Shown here: in pieces, positions 22,908-33,185 of the stretch
How the letters are laid out: the number at the start of each line of letters is the position of its first letter
How positions within the stretch are numbered: position 1 is the stretch's first letter
Assembly: GCA_036365145.1 (NCBI GenBank)
Contig: JAEOAD010000031.1
Span: 13,488,001-13,552,000 of the forward strand
Direction of reading: 5' to 3'
Origin: Orientallactaga sibirica
Taxonomy: Eukaryota > Chordata > Mammalia > Rodentia > Dipodidae
Length of the DNA: 64,000 bases
The notes under the pieces: model-generated
Seen by the model: only the letters and a program-made list of their open reading frames with translations
What the model was told of the DNA's origin: nothing
The model's database searches: none
Made by a program: the position numbers and the translations under genes

Positions 22908-23054
22908 GATGCTCCAGGGCCTCCAGACACTGCAGACGAACTCCAGAAGTATGTACCACCTTGTGCATCTGCCTTATGTGGGTCCTGAGGAATCGAACTT
23001 GGATCCTTAGGTTTTGCAAGCAAGTGCCTTAACTGCTATGCCATTTCTCTAGCC
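22837..23054 (-). mobile_element. DIP SINE with (GA)n, inserted in L1
   Basis: Target duplication CATCATAGTCTT (22825-22836) and CATCACAATCTT (23055-23066). GA run of about 45 bp at 22858-22904. Interrupts the L1 between AATGTTCATCAT and AACAGTAAAAGG. Confidence 0.9.
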
Positions 23055-23485
23055 CATCACAATCTTATTAATAACAGTAAAAGGGGAAAACAATCCTATT
23101 GTTTATTAACTAATGAATGGAAAATAAGGTGCATTGTATTCACACAATGGGATATTATTGTATTCTATGGAGGAAGGATGAGTAGTGATACTTGCTACCA
23201 CATAGATGAACCTTGGAAATATGTCACTAGCAAGTTACAAAAACCACATATTGTGTGGTTTCATTTATATGAATTCCCAGAATAAGTACATCTCCAGTGA
23301 TAGGAGGTAGAATAGTGGATGCCTTTGCCTGTTTAGAGGAAAGGCTGGTTTGGCGTGATTGATAATGAATATGGTGTTCCAAAATCCATTGTGAATATGA
23401 ATATAATAAAACTACTGAAGTATTTAGTTTTAACAGGTATTTTTCATGGCAAGTAAATTATGCCCCAATAAAGATATTTTCTTTT

Positions 23486-25164
23486 AATGAAACATACTTG
23501 TGGTGGAGAATGGGCTCAAGATGAAGGGTTGGCATCACATTGTAGATAATCAGGAGACCCGTAACAGTTCAAAACACAAATTTGCCTACAATTTAGTTTG
23601 ATGCTGAGCTTTTTACTTTTCTATGTCTCATGAGTTCAACACGTATCTGAAATTAGATGCTTGGGCCAGATGACCTTAGTTCTTTTCTGGGAACCTTCAC
23701 TGCTAATTTTGTAGTTTTGAGTGTCTTGGCCGTTTCTATCTTCTGTCTTGATTTCCCAATGGATCAATCATGGAAGGGAGCTGAGGATAGACAGACATTG
23801 CCTCAGCAAAATGTGTTTGGCTAGCCCTGTGATTTGCTTGGTCATCCTTGGTGCTCAGAGGGTTTTATGTAACAGATGAGATGTCTTCTTCATTATACCA
23901 AAATAGACTTGGTATCACTGGGTCATGGGAGAACACATTGCTCTATCCCCAATTATTACTTCAAACTTACATTAGGCTCCCAAGATGCTCTGGTCTCTAC
24001 TTCTGGCCCAATTGTCTTCTCTGACTTCTTCACTTTGGAACTAGAGGAAAGGTTACAAGTTTCCTCCTAGTTAGCCTTTGGAAGGCTGCCTTGCATTGAG
24101 GTTCCAGTCTGAAGCATTTCATGAATCATCTTCTAGTCTCTTATCCCACACAGAAAAAGACTTCTTTTCTGTAGACTGTCATTCCATTCGCTCATGCCCA
24201 TTTCCAGCCAAAGTAATCATTTTCCCCCAAAGAAAATAAAAGACGTTTTGAGTTGTTCATTAACTTCTGCATGTGGAATGAATGAGAAATTGATGTGAGG
24301 AGCCCAGCAGTAATGAGGTGATGATCAAAGTGGGATGGGATGACCTAAAAGCAATCCTTTGTAATGAACAATTAATTATTAAAACTGGAGCCCAAGTATA
24401 TTATATTACTAAATCAATCATCCTGAACTTACATTCTCATTAACATTAGTGGATTTAAAGCCAACTTATTAGAAATAGATTGATATTTTCCATTTAAACA
24501 CTATGTATTTTTTTGTGTTATAGACAATATAATTTAAATAAACATACATTTTCAGAATATATGCATAATGTGAATATACACACACATGGGAAATTTGTAC
24601 CAATATATAGTTGCATCATTCATTTTCATCTCAGAAGATAACAAAATAGATTGCCTATATTTCTATTAGCTGCATAGATACACAGGCACAGGATGCTTGT
24701 ATTTTCTCCTAGGAGGACTTTTCTTTTGTGTTTCCTTCCTATTTTCCCCTGCTTACCTTTTATCAGAAGACAGCAAACATATTTTTTTAAGTGAGGAGAA
24801 TGTGTCTTTCCTCACAGGTTGAAGATCAGATATCCTGAAATCAATATATGATAACCAAATGGTGGTTTGGAATTTAGGTAAGAAATATCAAAATACTCCT
24901 GAAGATAACAAAAGAAAATGAGTATATGGAAATTTGAAGATGATATATGTAATTCATTAGAAAGTGTGTACCTGAAAAATATTTGGAATCAGGCATAATT
25001 GATTGTGTGGGCTTAGAACTTCCACTCTCCCCAAAACCTAGTCAACTTTCTCTTTTGATTTATTTGCCATGTGAAATTTCCTTCCTCCTTTGTATTTTTT
25101 TAATTCACATAGAATAACAAGAGTAGTTGTCCCAATAGGGATTTTCTAGCAGAAAAAAAAAGCA
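23486..25164. other. Unique sequence with a conserved-looking AT-rich island
   Basis: No exon or young repeat in 1.7 kb. 24190-24500 is rich in homeodomain-like cores (GTTCATTAACTTC, CAATTAATTATTAAAAC with TAATTA at 24373-24378, CTCATTAACATTAG) without simple-sequence bias, as seen in developmental enhancers. A 64-codon frame at 23876-24070 is not recognisable. Confidence 0.4.
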
Positions 25165-25170
25165 GTATTT

Positions 25171-25450
25171 AAGTTGGGCCTCATGGTACAGACCTGTAAT
25201 TCCAGCTATTTGGAAGGCTGGGACAGAAGAATCACAAGTTCAAGGCTTGTCTGGATTATACAGTGAATTCAAGATCTTCTAGAACAACTCAGTGAGACCC
25301 GGTCTCAAAATAAAATGTTAGGAAAAAAAAAACAAAAAAACAACAACAACAACAACAAAAACACTGAGGCTAATAGCTCAGAGATAGCAATTTCCTACCA
25401 TGCACAAAACCCTAGGTTCAAATCCTATTAGTACTGAAGAAAAAAAAAAT
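25171..25450 (+). mobile_element. B1 plus ID SINE pair
   Basis: B1 at 25171-25312 (GACCTGTAATTCCAGC, GAATCACAAGTTCAAGG, TGAGACCCGGTCTC) with an A-rich and (CAA)n link, then ID at 25360-25440 (GAGGCTAATAGCTCAG, CTAGGTTCAAATCC). Same arrangement as at 9783-10020. Confidence 0.75.
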
Positions 25451-25656
25451 CACCCCCCCAAAATCAAATCTGCAAATTTGTTTATATGCAAATATGAAGT
25501 ATGCCCACTCTCCTTGGAAACAATAAAGGACTTTTACATATGGGTTTTGGAAATAAGCTCTACTCTTGGTTGAACTGAAGCTTTATTAAACTGAAGCTAG
25601 GGTGAAAAATATCTCAATCTTAAAGTCACAGTGGAGAAAGTTTGGGATCTCTACAC

Positions 25657-25659
25657 ACA

Positions 25660-25727
<68 letters not shown>
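25657..25727. repeat. (CA)n microsatellite
   Basis: About 28 near-perfect CA repeats. Frames reading it as alternating His-Thr are not genes. Confidence 0.95.
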
Positions 25728-25728
<1 letters not shown>

Positions 25729-25859
25729 CACACTTTACTTTCAGGCTTCCATTTTTCATGTACATAAATGTAGCATCAGCAGTTGCAATAGCAGAGATAG
25801 TTTGGGAAGTTCTTCCAGACTTTTAAAGTATGATGGTATTGGGAAGATCTACATTAAAA

Positions 25860-25945
25860 ATGCAAGCTTCCTGAAGGCAGGCATTTTATATATTTTGGTT
25901 ACAGACCCAGAGCAAATTCTCAATAAATACTTGTGAAATAAGAAG
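25860..25945 (+). repeat. L2 LINE 3' end
   Basis: GCTTCCTGAAGGCAGGCATT followed by TTGGTTACAGACCCAGAGC and TCTCAATAAATACTTGTGAA matches the conserved L2 3' terminus. Confidence 0.65.
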
Positions 25946-26185
25946 GGCAGATTAAAACACAGGTCTAGGAAGAAAATCCTACAAAATTTAAAGTTTCTTG
26001 GCAATGAGTTCTAGTTGGTTCCCTTTAATCCATTAGGAATCATTTGGGCAGTGACCTTTTGAACATGTAATAAAATTTCCACTAAATATTAGGAGACTTT
26101 CACACATTGACTTCCTATTTCAAGTTTTAAAATTCAGGGGCTTTATTTATTTATTTTAAGAGTAACACTAAGAAAACAAAGACTT

Positions 26186-27590
26186 AAATCCCATTTATTT
26201 ACAACTTGAATAGGTTCTACACATCCCAATAAAGATTTCTATAGAGATTTACAAGCTAATTCCAAAATTTATATGTAAGTCAAAGGATCTATCATAGCTA
26301 AAATGATTTTTAAAAGAAGCACAATGTTGAAGGATTTACACTGTTTTATTCCCAGGCTCATTATAGAGCTATAGAAGTCAAGATAGTGCAGTATTGGCAT
26401 TAGAACCGACAGGTTCATGGAACAGATTAGAAAGCCCAGAAATACACTCAAACTTTATGGCCAATTGATTTTTAACAAAGGTGCTATGCCAAGAAATTTA
26501 TTGAGGAAAGGAAATTCTTTCAACAAATGTTTCAGTAATAACTGGATATCTACATGGAAAAGGAAAGAAGTTTGGCTTCTACTTTACAACATATGCAAAA
26601 ATAAATTTGAAATGGATCACAGACCTGCCCATGTAAGCTAAAATGACAAATTTTTAAGAAGAAGACAAAACAAATAAAAGAGTGATTGCAGTCTGAAGAG
26701 ATGGCTTAGCGTTTAAGGCACTTGCCTGTGAAGCATAAGGACCCAGGGTTGACTCCCCCAAACCCACAAAAGTCATATACACAAGGTGATGTATGAGCAC
26801 AAGGTGGCACACATGTCTGGAGTTAGATTGCAGTGGCTAGAGGCCCTGGCACACCAATTCTCTCTTTCTCTCACAAAAAAAATAAATAAATAAGCTGGGC
26901 ATGGTGGTGCATGCCTTTAATCCCAGCACTTGGGAGGCAGAGATAGGAGGATCACCACGAGTTCAAGGCCACCCTGAGACTATATAGTGAATTCCAAGTC
27001 AGCCTAAGCTAGAGTGAACCCCTACCTCAATAAATAACTAAATAACTAACTAAATAAATAAATAAAAATTGAAATAAGAGTAGTTGCAACCTTGAGGTTC
27101 ATAAAGATTCTTAGAACACAGAAATCAATAACTAGATAAGAAAAAAGAAGAAACATCATATTTCATGAAAACTAAAATTTCTGCTCTGTGAAAGACATGT
27201 TTAAGAGACTCAGTGATACAACAGGAGGAGCGAGTCCTTGCAGATGACATGTTTGATGAAGAACTTGTATCCAGAATATATAAAAAAAATCTACAATGCA
27301 ATAATTAAACCAACCAAAAACTCAATTAAAAATAAGTGAAAGGTTTGAATAACAGTTGACAAAAAAATATGGCCTTTAAGGATAGCAAAAGTTGCTTAAC
27401 ATTAAAAGTCATCAGGGAAATGGAATTTAAAGCCCTGTGAGATATCACTATATATCCACGAGGAGGCTTAAATTGAAATAACTGAAAATATCCAGTGCTA
27501 GCCAGGATGTAGAGTCACTGAACCACTCATGATCTGTCTGGTGTGGTTTAATATTGTACAAAGTACACTTTATAATAAGTTTATAATACC
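26186..27590 (+). mobile_element. Old L1 ORF2 3' half, split by a SINE pair
   Basis: Segments 26186-26690 and 27069-27590 follow L1 ORF2 in order: ATTTATATGTAAGTCAAAGG, GTATTGGCATTAGAACC, GGCCAATTGATTTTTAACAA, TCATCAGGGAAATGGAA, GTGAGATATCACTATAT. Frames are broken by stops; a 74-codon frame (26417-26641) is a surviving patch of the L1 frame. Confidence 0.75.
26691..27068 (+). mobile_element. DIP SINE and B1 SINE joined tail to head, one target duplication
   Basis: DIP at 26691-26893 has the 18-bp core doubling (26780-26797, 26798-26815) also seen in the copy at 5145. B1 at 26894-27066 follows directly in its A-rich tail. The only duplication visible, GAGTGATTGCA before and GAGTAGTTGCA after, encloses both. 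So either the B1 entered the DIP tail or the pair moved as a unit. Confidence 0.8.
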
Positions 27591-27591
27591 A

Positions 27592-27939
27592 GGTTGTAAT
27601 TGCCTTCATGTTGCTGGAACTGAACACTCAACCAAAAGCAGCTGATTGGAGGAAAGAGTTTATTTTGGCTGACAGTCTCAAGGGGGGCGGGCGCTAGATG
27701 ATGGCAGGGAAAAAATGGTAGAGCAGAGACTGGACATCCCAATCTGCCACAGCAGGTAGAAAGTAGCAGAAAGAGAGTGAACCTAGCTCAGGCAAGGAGG
27801 AGCTGGCTCTCATGCCTCTCAGCCCATCCCCAGAAATGTATCTCTTTCAGCAAGGTTCCATCTCCCAAATTGCCACCAACTGGGGACCAAGCATTGAAAA
27901 CACATGAGTTTATGGGGACATCTGATTCAAATCACTACA
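27592..27939 (-). mobile_element. MaLR LTR, antisense
   Basis: On the minus strand it starts TGTAGTGATTTGAATCAGA near 27939 and ends ..GGCAATTACA near 27595, about 345 bp with TG..CA ends. TACCA occurs at 27587-27591 and 27940-27944 but is three bases off the left LTR end. Solitary, so probably a recombined solo LTR. Confidence 0.7.
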
Positions 27940-28116
27940 TACCACTTGTCTATTTCCTATCAAGTTTGATACAAATACACAGTATTGTAATCTAAATATT
28001 TTTCTCATGAGAAATAAAAACATATATCATAAATAGTTTAACTAAAAATATATTATATGTGCAAATATTGTCTTCCAGTCCATGGCCTTTCTTTTTTTAC
28101 TGTGTTTTCAGGTTTT

Positions 28117-28613
28117 CTTTTTTTTTATTGACAACTACTATACTTGCAGACAATAAACCATGATATTTCCCTCCCCTCCCTCCATTCACTTTCAAAACTC
28201 CACTCTCCATCATATTCCATCCCTCTCTCCATTAGTCTCTCTTTTAATTTGATGTCATCATCTTTTTATCCTCTTATGAGGGTCTTGTGAAAGTATTGCT
28301 AGGCACTGCAAGGTCATGGATATCGAGGCCAATATTTGTCTGGACAGTTGCATTGTAAGGAGTTGTACCCTTCCTTTGGCTCTTCCATTCTTTCTGCCCC
28401 CTCTTCCGCAATGGACCCTCAACCTTGGAGGGTGTAATAGAAATGTTTCAGTGCTGGACACTCCTCTGTCCCTTCTTTTCAGCACTATGTTGCCTTTTGG
28501 GTCATCCCAGTGGTCATCACCATCTGAAAAGAGAAGCTTCTCTAACCCCAGTGAGACCACAAGTACAAACTGCTCTGAAAGTACTACACTTAATGTTCAT
28601 ATTCATATATTAA
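28117..28613 (-). mobile_element. L1 3' end (lineage A) with inverted 5' segment
   Basis: Minus-strand part 28117-28546 carries the usual end (GTCAATAAAAAAAA reversed) up to GGTTAGAGAAGC. Beyond it, 28553-28613 is the adjacent upstream segment of the element (CTACACTTAATGTTCAT) but in plus orientation. Only about 15 bases of the parental sequence are missing between them. Target duplication GTTTTCAGGTTTT (28104-28116) and GTTTTCAGTTTT (28614-28625) encloses both parts, so the inversion arose at insertion. Confidence 0.8.
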
Positions 28614-28622
28614 TGTTTTCAG

Positions 28623-29225
28623 TTTTATTTATTTTTTATTAGTTATGGACATACTCAGTATGTAAATAGCACATGTTGGTACCATCCTTACCCTCATCCT
28701 TGCCCCCCCCCAAAGGGAGTCTATTCACTGGGGATGCTGGTTATCTCCATGGGATTTTGGGTCTTGTATTGTGTGAGTAGCCATCAGTTAGGTGGAAGAG
28801 GCAATGTCTCTGTGCATAATGTCCCAACTAGTGGCTCTAACAATGTTTCTGCCCACATCTTCCATGAAATTCCCTGAGCCATGTTGGGTTATTTTTTTAG
28901 GTCTACTTCAGTGATGGGCTCTTAGGAGCCTCTGGATCTCTGGTTTGGTAGGAGTTGAGTGTCCTCAGTGTCTATCTCCTTCACCCTTGTGCTGACATCA
29001 GGTTCACAGAGAAAGCAGTGCTCTTGCTCATTTCTACAATTACTTTGTGGTTTCAGCTGGAACCAGGATAAAATGTGATGGGCTGTATTTCTTGTCAGAT
29101 TCTGATTCCATCTGCAAAAGAGAAGCAGATTCTCCAATGGAGAGTGAGGTCTGCACAGGATAAATGACATAACCATTGTTAGTTTAGAGAGAATTTAATG
29201 GGTGTATGCCATCTTGTAGCCCAAG
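28623..29225 (-). mobile_element. L1 3' end (lineage B), antisense
   Basis: Tail TTTATTTATTTTTTATTAG, then GGTGGAAGAGGCAATGTC, CTTCACCCTTGTGCTGAC and GAGAAGCAGATTCTCC. Homologous to 46120-46945, to 50440-50857 and, in plus orientation, to 62885-64000. It abuts the lineage A element on its left. Confidence 0.65.
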
Positions 29226-29261
29226 ATTGGTGGGAGCTTGATATTGGAGAGTAAACTCCTT

Positions 29262-29425
29262 ATCAAACAGAGAGAGAGAGAGAGAGTGAGAGAACAGGTG
29301 AGCCAGGGCCTCTAGTCACTGCAAACAAACTCCAGACACATGTGCTACCTTATGCATCTGGCTTACAGAGGTACTGGGGAATTGAACCTGGGATGCTAGG
29401 CTTTGCTAACCTATCTTTCCAGCCC
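29262..29425 (-). mobile_element. DIP SINE, tail-truncated
   Basis: GA run at 29268-29290, body through CTCCAGACACATGTGC to CCTATCTTTCCAGCCC. The usual A/T-rich tail before the GA run is absent. Part of the head is deleted between GGCTTTGC and TAACCTATC. A short (TATTC)n follows at 29426-29450. Confidence 0.8.
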
Positions 29426-29450
29426 TATATTCTATATTCTATATTCTATG

Positions 29451-29894
29451 TTTCTTTCCCATCTGTTTCATATTTTTCTTCCCTTCCTGGCTTATGGAAC
29501 ACAGGAGAGTTCTTCCTTCTTTCCTCCTCTTTCTAATGGCTTGGAAGTTATGGCTTCAGTTCTAGTCTCTCAGAAGTTGTTTTTTGATTTTTATCAAGAA
29601 TTTTTGACTGATGGGAATATCAAGTTATCATGATATCAATAATTCCTTTTACCATGCATAAACCTTAGGTTATTTTACCTGAGTTACTAACTCCTTTACA
29701 ATGTCTATATTATTTTTGTAAATAATTTGTGATTCAGTATTTTCTATTTCCCATGAGTGATTAATTTTATAGATGTGATGCTGGTTTAAATTTAGTAATA
29801 TATTCATCAGTTTTTTTTTTTTTTTTTTTGCTCATTCCTGCTCCTTGCAACCTGTTCCAACTTTCTGGGTTCATTTTTTCACATAATTAAAGTT
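29451..29894. other. No gene recognised
   Basis: AT-rich, with a T-run at 29811-29829. Overlapping frames at 29342-29633 are SINE-derived at their start and not gene-like. Confidence 0.5.
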
Positions 29895-30240
29895 GTGTCA
29901 GTCTGGTTTTGGTTACTGTAACAAGTATCTGAGATAGCTAACAATCAATAATAAAAAGAGGATTTATTTTGACCCACAGTTTCTTCTAGTCTATGGTCAT
30001 TGGCCCTCTTGCTTTGGGGGCTTGGGGTGGAGGGGCAGCACATTATCACAGGAGTGCATGGTGGAGGACTCAGCTTTAGTTCATGGTGGTTGGGGAGCAA
30101 AAAGTAAGAAAGGCGGAACCTGGAGTTCTGATATCCTCTTTGGGAATATACACTGTATGACCTATCTTCCTTTCAGTAGACCCTGTTTCCTAAAGTCCAC
30201 TATTCTCCAAGAATACTATAGGCTAGGGAAAAACACTTAA
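29895..30240 (-). mobile_element. MaLR-type LTR, antisense
   Basis: GGTTACTGTAACAAGTATCTG, then AGAGGATTTATTTTGACCC, CACAGTTTC and GGTGGAGG-type blocks have the order of the reversed MT-like LTRs with a TTTATTTTGGCTCACAG motif. The element at 54355 is of the same type. Ends are decayed. Confidence 0.6.
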
Positions 30241-31534
30241 CACTTCTGGAGTCATTCAAGCTAAAGTTGAAGTACTTCCTGTTAAAAGAAAAAATTACAA
30301 AAAATCTAGTTTTGTAGTTGTTAGCGGTCTTTATTTGCCACTCTATGATAGGATAACAATGAGAACCAAAAATGGCACATAGTGCCCTTTTTTTCACACC
30401 CACAGGTTATAGTTAGGTCCAGAGAGAAGTTAGTGACACCCAGAGAGCAAGGGTGAGTGGTTATGGTGCCATATTTGCACTGGTTTGAGCAGTTTGCTGT
30501 TTGTGGCTCTGAGAGTTTGGCTATTATGATTGGTTTAGACTTGGGTACGTGTTAGAAGGGTAAGTAACAGTCTGTTCACACAAAGGTAGGTTTCAGTTTA
30601 CTGTATACACTGAAAGTTTTAGGCTGAACTTAAAATATGCATGAGGGCTACTTTAGCCCAAATTTAATTATGCTCAGCCATCTTTAGCAGTTTATTCTTT
30701 CAACAATTATCAATGGTAGTGGATTAGACGTAGAGTCAGTCACAACTTTTGTGGGACTTTTGGTCAGGGCTTTTGAGTGCTAACTCCTGTCTGAAGGTGT
30801 TTTATTCTGTAGACTGTGGTGGTAGAATCAGTTAGGTCCTTTTCTCTAAGTCACTTACAAGGCCCTCTTTTTTTCTTTACTACCCACAATTTTATTATTA
30901 TGCATGTAGATGTAATCTCACTTTATTTACAGGAGTAGAAATGCTTTTTCAAGGAAAGGCTTCATTTCTTTCTTTAATTCTGGAAAACTCAGGAATTCTC
31001 TCTCTAGATACTGTCATACATTCTATTTTCTCTTTTCTGACCTGTTAGACCTATTATTAGTCATCTATGATTACATAAATGTGTACATGCTAGTAAATCT
31101 TAAAGCTCAGACACAATGTCCATCCATGCCTTCAGAAAGAATACTGGTCTCAGTCAAAAACCTTATTTCAACCACACAGTGAAATTGTGAAGCTGCAGAC
31201 ATTGTAACTCAGCCAACTCCCAGCATCTGACTTTTTTACTTGGCCTTCCCTCTTACTCTCATGGATCGATTTTCCCTAGGATTACATGTTTTTGACAAAG
31301 ATCCTCAATTGCTTGGCTCTGGTTTTGGACAATTTTGTATTTTGGGCTTGATATATATGGATTTCTTAGTTTTCTATATCTGTCCTACATGATGTTCGAC
31401 TGATGTGTTCTGTGTTACCTGTCATGCATGTAGTATGACCATGGCCCTATGACTCTTCTTATTTTTTGAAGACTGTAATGTTGTATGCACATCATTATAC
31501 ATGTGTCCAAGCCCATCATACGCACAGCATCAGG
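30241..31534. other. No gene or repeat recognised
   Basis: Unique-looking 1.3 kb of mixed composition. No exon could be supported. Confidence 0.5.
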
Positions 31535-31735
31535 AGTGAAGCCTGCTACTTTGGATTCTGGATGGTTATAACGTGTTGAAGTTAATCCATCAATTGCAAT
31601 ACATGTCTGACTCTGGTGGGGGAATGTCCATAGTGATGGAGGCTGTGTTGAAGGGACAAGGAATGTATGAGAATTATCTTATATGTCTCTGCTCCATTTT
31701 CCTCTGTGAACCTAGAACTGCTCTAAAAACTTAGT
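31535..31735 (+). mobile_element. Old L1 3' UTR end (L1M-like)
   Basis: CTGACTCTGGTGGGGGAATG, a TGATGGAGGCTGTGTTG block, then CCTCTGTGAACCTAGAACTG and CTCTAAAAACTTAGTG follow the end of older L1 3' UTRs (..TGTGAACCTAAAACTGCTCTAAAAA). No tail or duplication is preserved. Confidence 0.65.
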
Positions 31736-32924
31736 GAAAATATCATACATATGTATAGAAAGATACAGGTACACATCAATTTCCTTGCTTGAAAGGGGAT
31801 TAGGGATGCATTGCTTTCATCATATTTATGGGGAATCATTAATATATCTTTCCCATGTGTGCATATATAAAATATTATATATGGTGTATGCATTTAAATT
31901 TACATATATGAGTATATAAGCACCTAAGCACACTACATACACACATACATGTGTGCTTACATGCACAAAGTGCACACAAATATGTGAATATTTTACTTTA
32001 GTGATCAGATTCCTAGAAAAGTGTCATCTTGGGTGATCAGATGACTGTGTTTAAGTAAAATGACAATTGGCAATAAATAAAACTCGAGCTATACCATTGC
32101 AAAGCCAAGAAAAGAAAAGGACAATGGTACCAGGAATGACAAAGCAATTTTTTTATGGCATATCCAGTCCTTCTGGTAGTTATTAGACCAAAACAGCACA
32201 AAACACATGCCATTTCCTTTCCTGATGGGCTCAATCTGTAGATTAGTAAGATCCTCTAGAAGGAGTCTTGGGCAACATGCTAAATACTAAATACACTTAA
32301 CAGCTCTCACCCAAAAGAGGAGGAAAAAAAAAGCCCTAATAATGAGCCTTTGACTGGATGTTTACAGCTGGTAAATCCAATAACCCTATCATTTGGCTCC
32401 TGAAGGCCACATTTTCCTTTGGAGCAGAAGCCCAGGGTCAATTATTGCGGTTGGTAAGCTTTCCTTTTGGTGTTAGTCAGGGCCAATTTTGCATAAAAGA
32501 AGGGTTTCCCTTCTGGCATGGCTCACTATAATTATAGAATCATATTATAGGATTGCCCTAAATAGATGTTCCTTGGGGCTGCAGGGGATCCTGTGGGGTT
32601 ACCCAAGGACGGTGTGCCTTAAAGACATTTCTCATAAGTTCACAGCAGTTTTCAGAAGTATCCTGCCACAATTCTTTCTTTGAATGTCTCATAATATTTT
32701 GAATTCTAGTACTATAAATCCTCATAAAATCCACTGTCATGGTCATTAAGTTCTCCTTAGAATCAAGACCTAGTCTGGCCTAAATTACCTTTGTTTGCCT
32801 TTTCTTTCTACTTACAAGACACCTGTCTCCATTCCTCCTTTGTTCTTTTCCCTCTAACTATTGATATATTGTGAAGTGAGAGACCCTGTACAGTTCTATG
32901 TTCCATTAACATTGTGCTTCAGGG
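31736..32924. other. Unique sequence with a conserved-looking block
   Basis: 31740-31990 is AT-rich with short TA/CA patches. 32270-32480 has intact non-repetitive motifs (CCTAATAATGAGCC, GGGTCAATTATTGCGG, CAGGGCCAATTTTGC) in the style of a conserved non-coding element. No exon is called. Confidence 0.4.
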
Positions 32925-33185
32925 GCATATGTGTGTATTTGTGTGTTTATATGTGTAGTTCCATGTGTGTGTGCAGATGTAAATGCAGGAATGAATGTGC
33001 ATTGGAGGTCAAAAAGTCAATACTGGATGTTTTTTGAGACAGAGTCTAGCATTGAACCTAGAGCTAGCTATTTAGCAAGCCCTAAGGATCTTCATATCTT
33101 CACCTCCCCAGTTCTGGGATTACAGGATCATACGACTATATCCAGCAGTTTTATGTGGGTGCGAAGGATCCAAACTCATAGCCAG
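32925..33185 (-). mobile_element. B4 SINE, antisense
   Basis: TG-rich start, GTGCATTGGAGGTCAAAAAG, TTTTTTGAGACAGAGTC, CTGGGATTACAGGATC and GTGGGTGCGAAGGATCC follow a reversed B4. Confidence 0.7.

Larger units (their letters stand above)
20210..23485 (+). mobile_element. Old L1 ORF2 3' half, split by four later insertions
   Basis: Pieces at 20210-20351, 20593-20955, 21957-22256, 22461-22836 and 23055-23485 line up in order with L1 ORF2 C-terminus and 3' end (for example GGTAATTGGGCAACTG, TTAAAAATGGGCA, AACCACAT..., ATTCTATGGAGGAAGGATG). They are separated by a DIP (20352-20592), an L1 3' end (20956-21956), a DIP (22257-22460) and a DIP (22837-23054), each with its own target duplication. The reading frame is broken throughout, so it is a dead copy. 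Confidence 0.75.

Noticed and set aside
28316..28642. 108-codon plus frame
   Set aside because: It runs antisense through an L1 3' UTR, across the inversion joint and into the next element.
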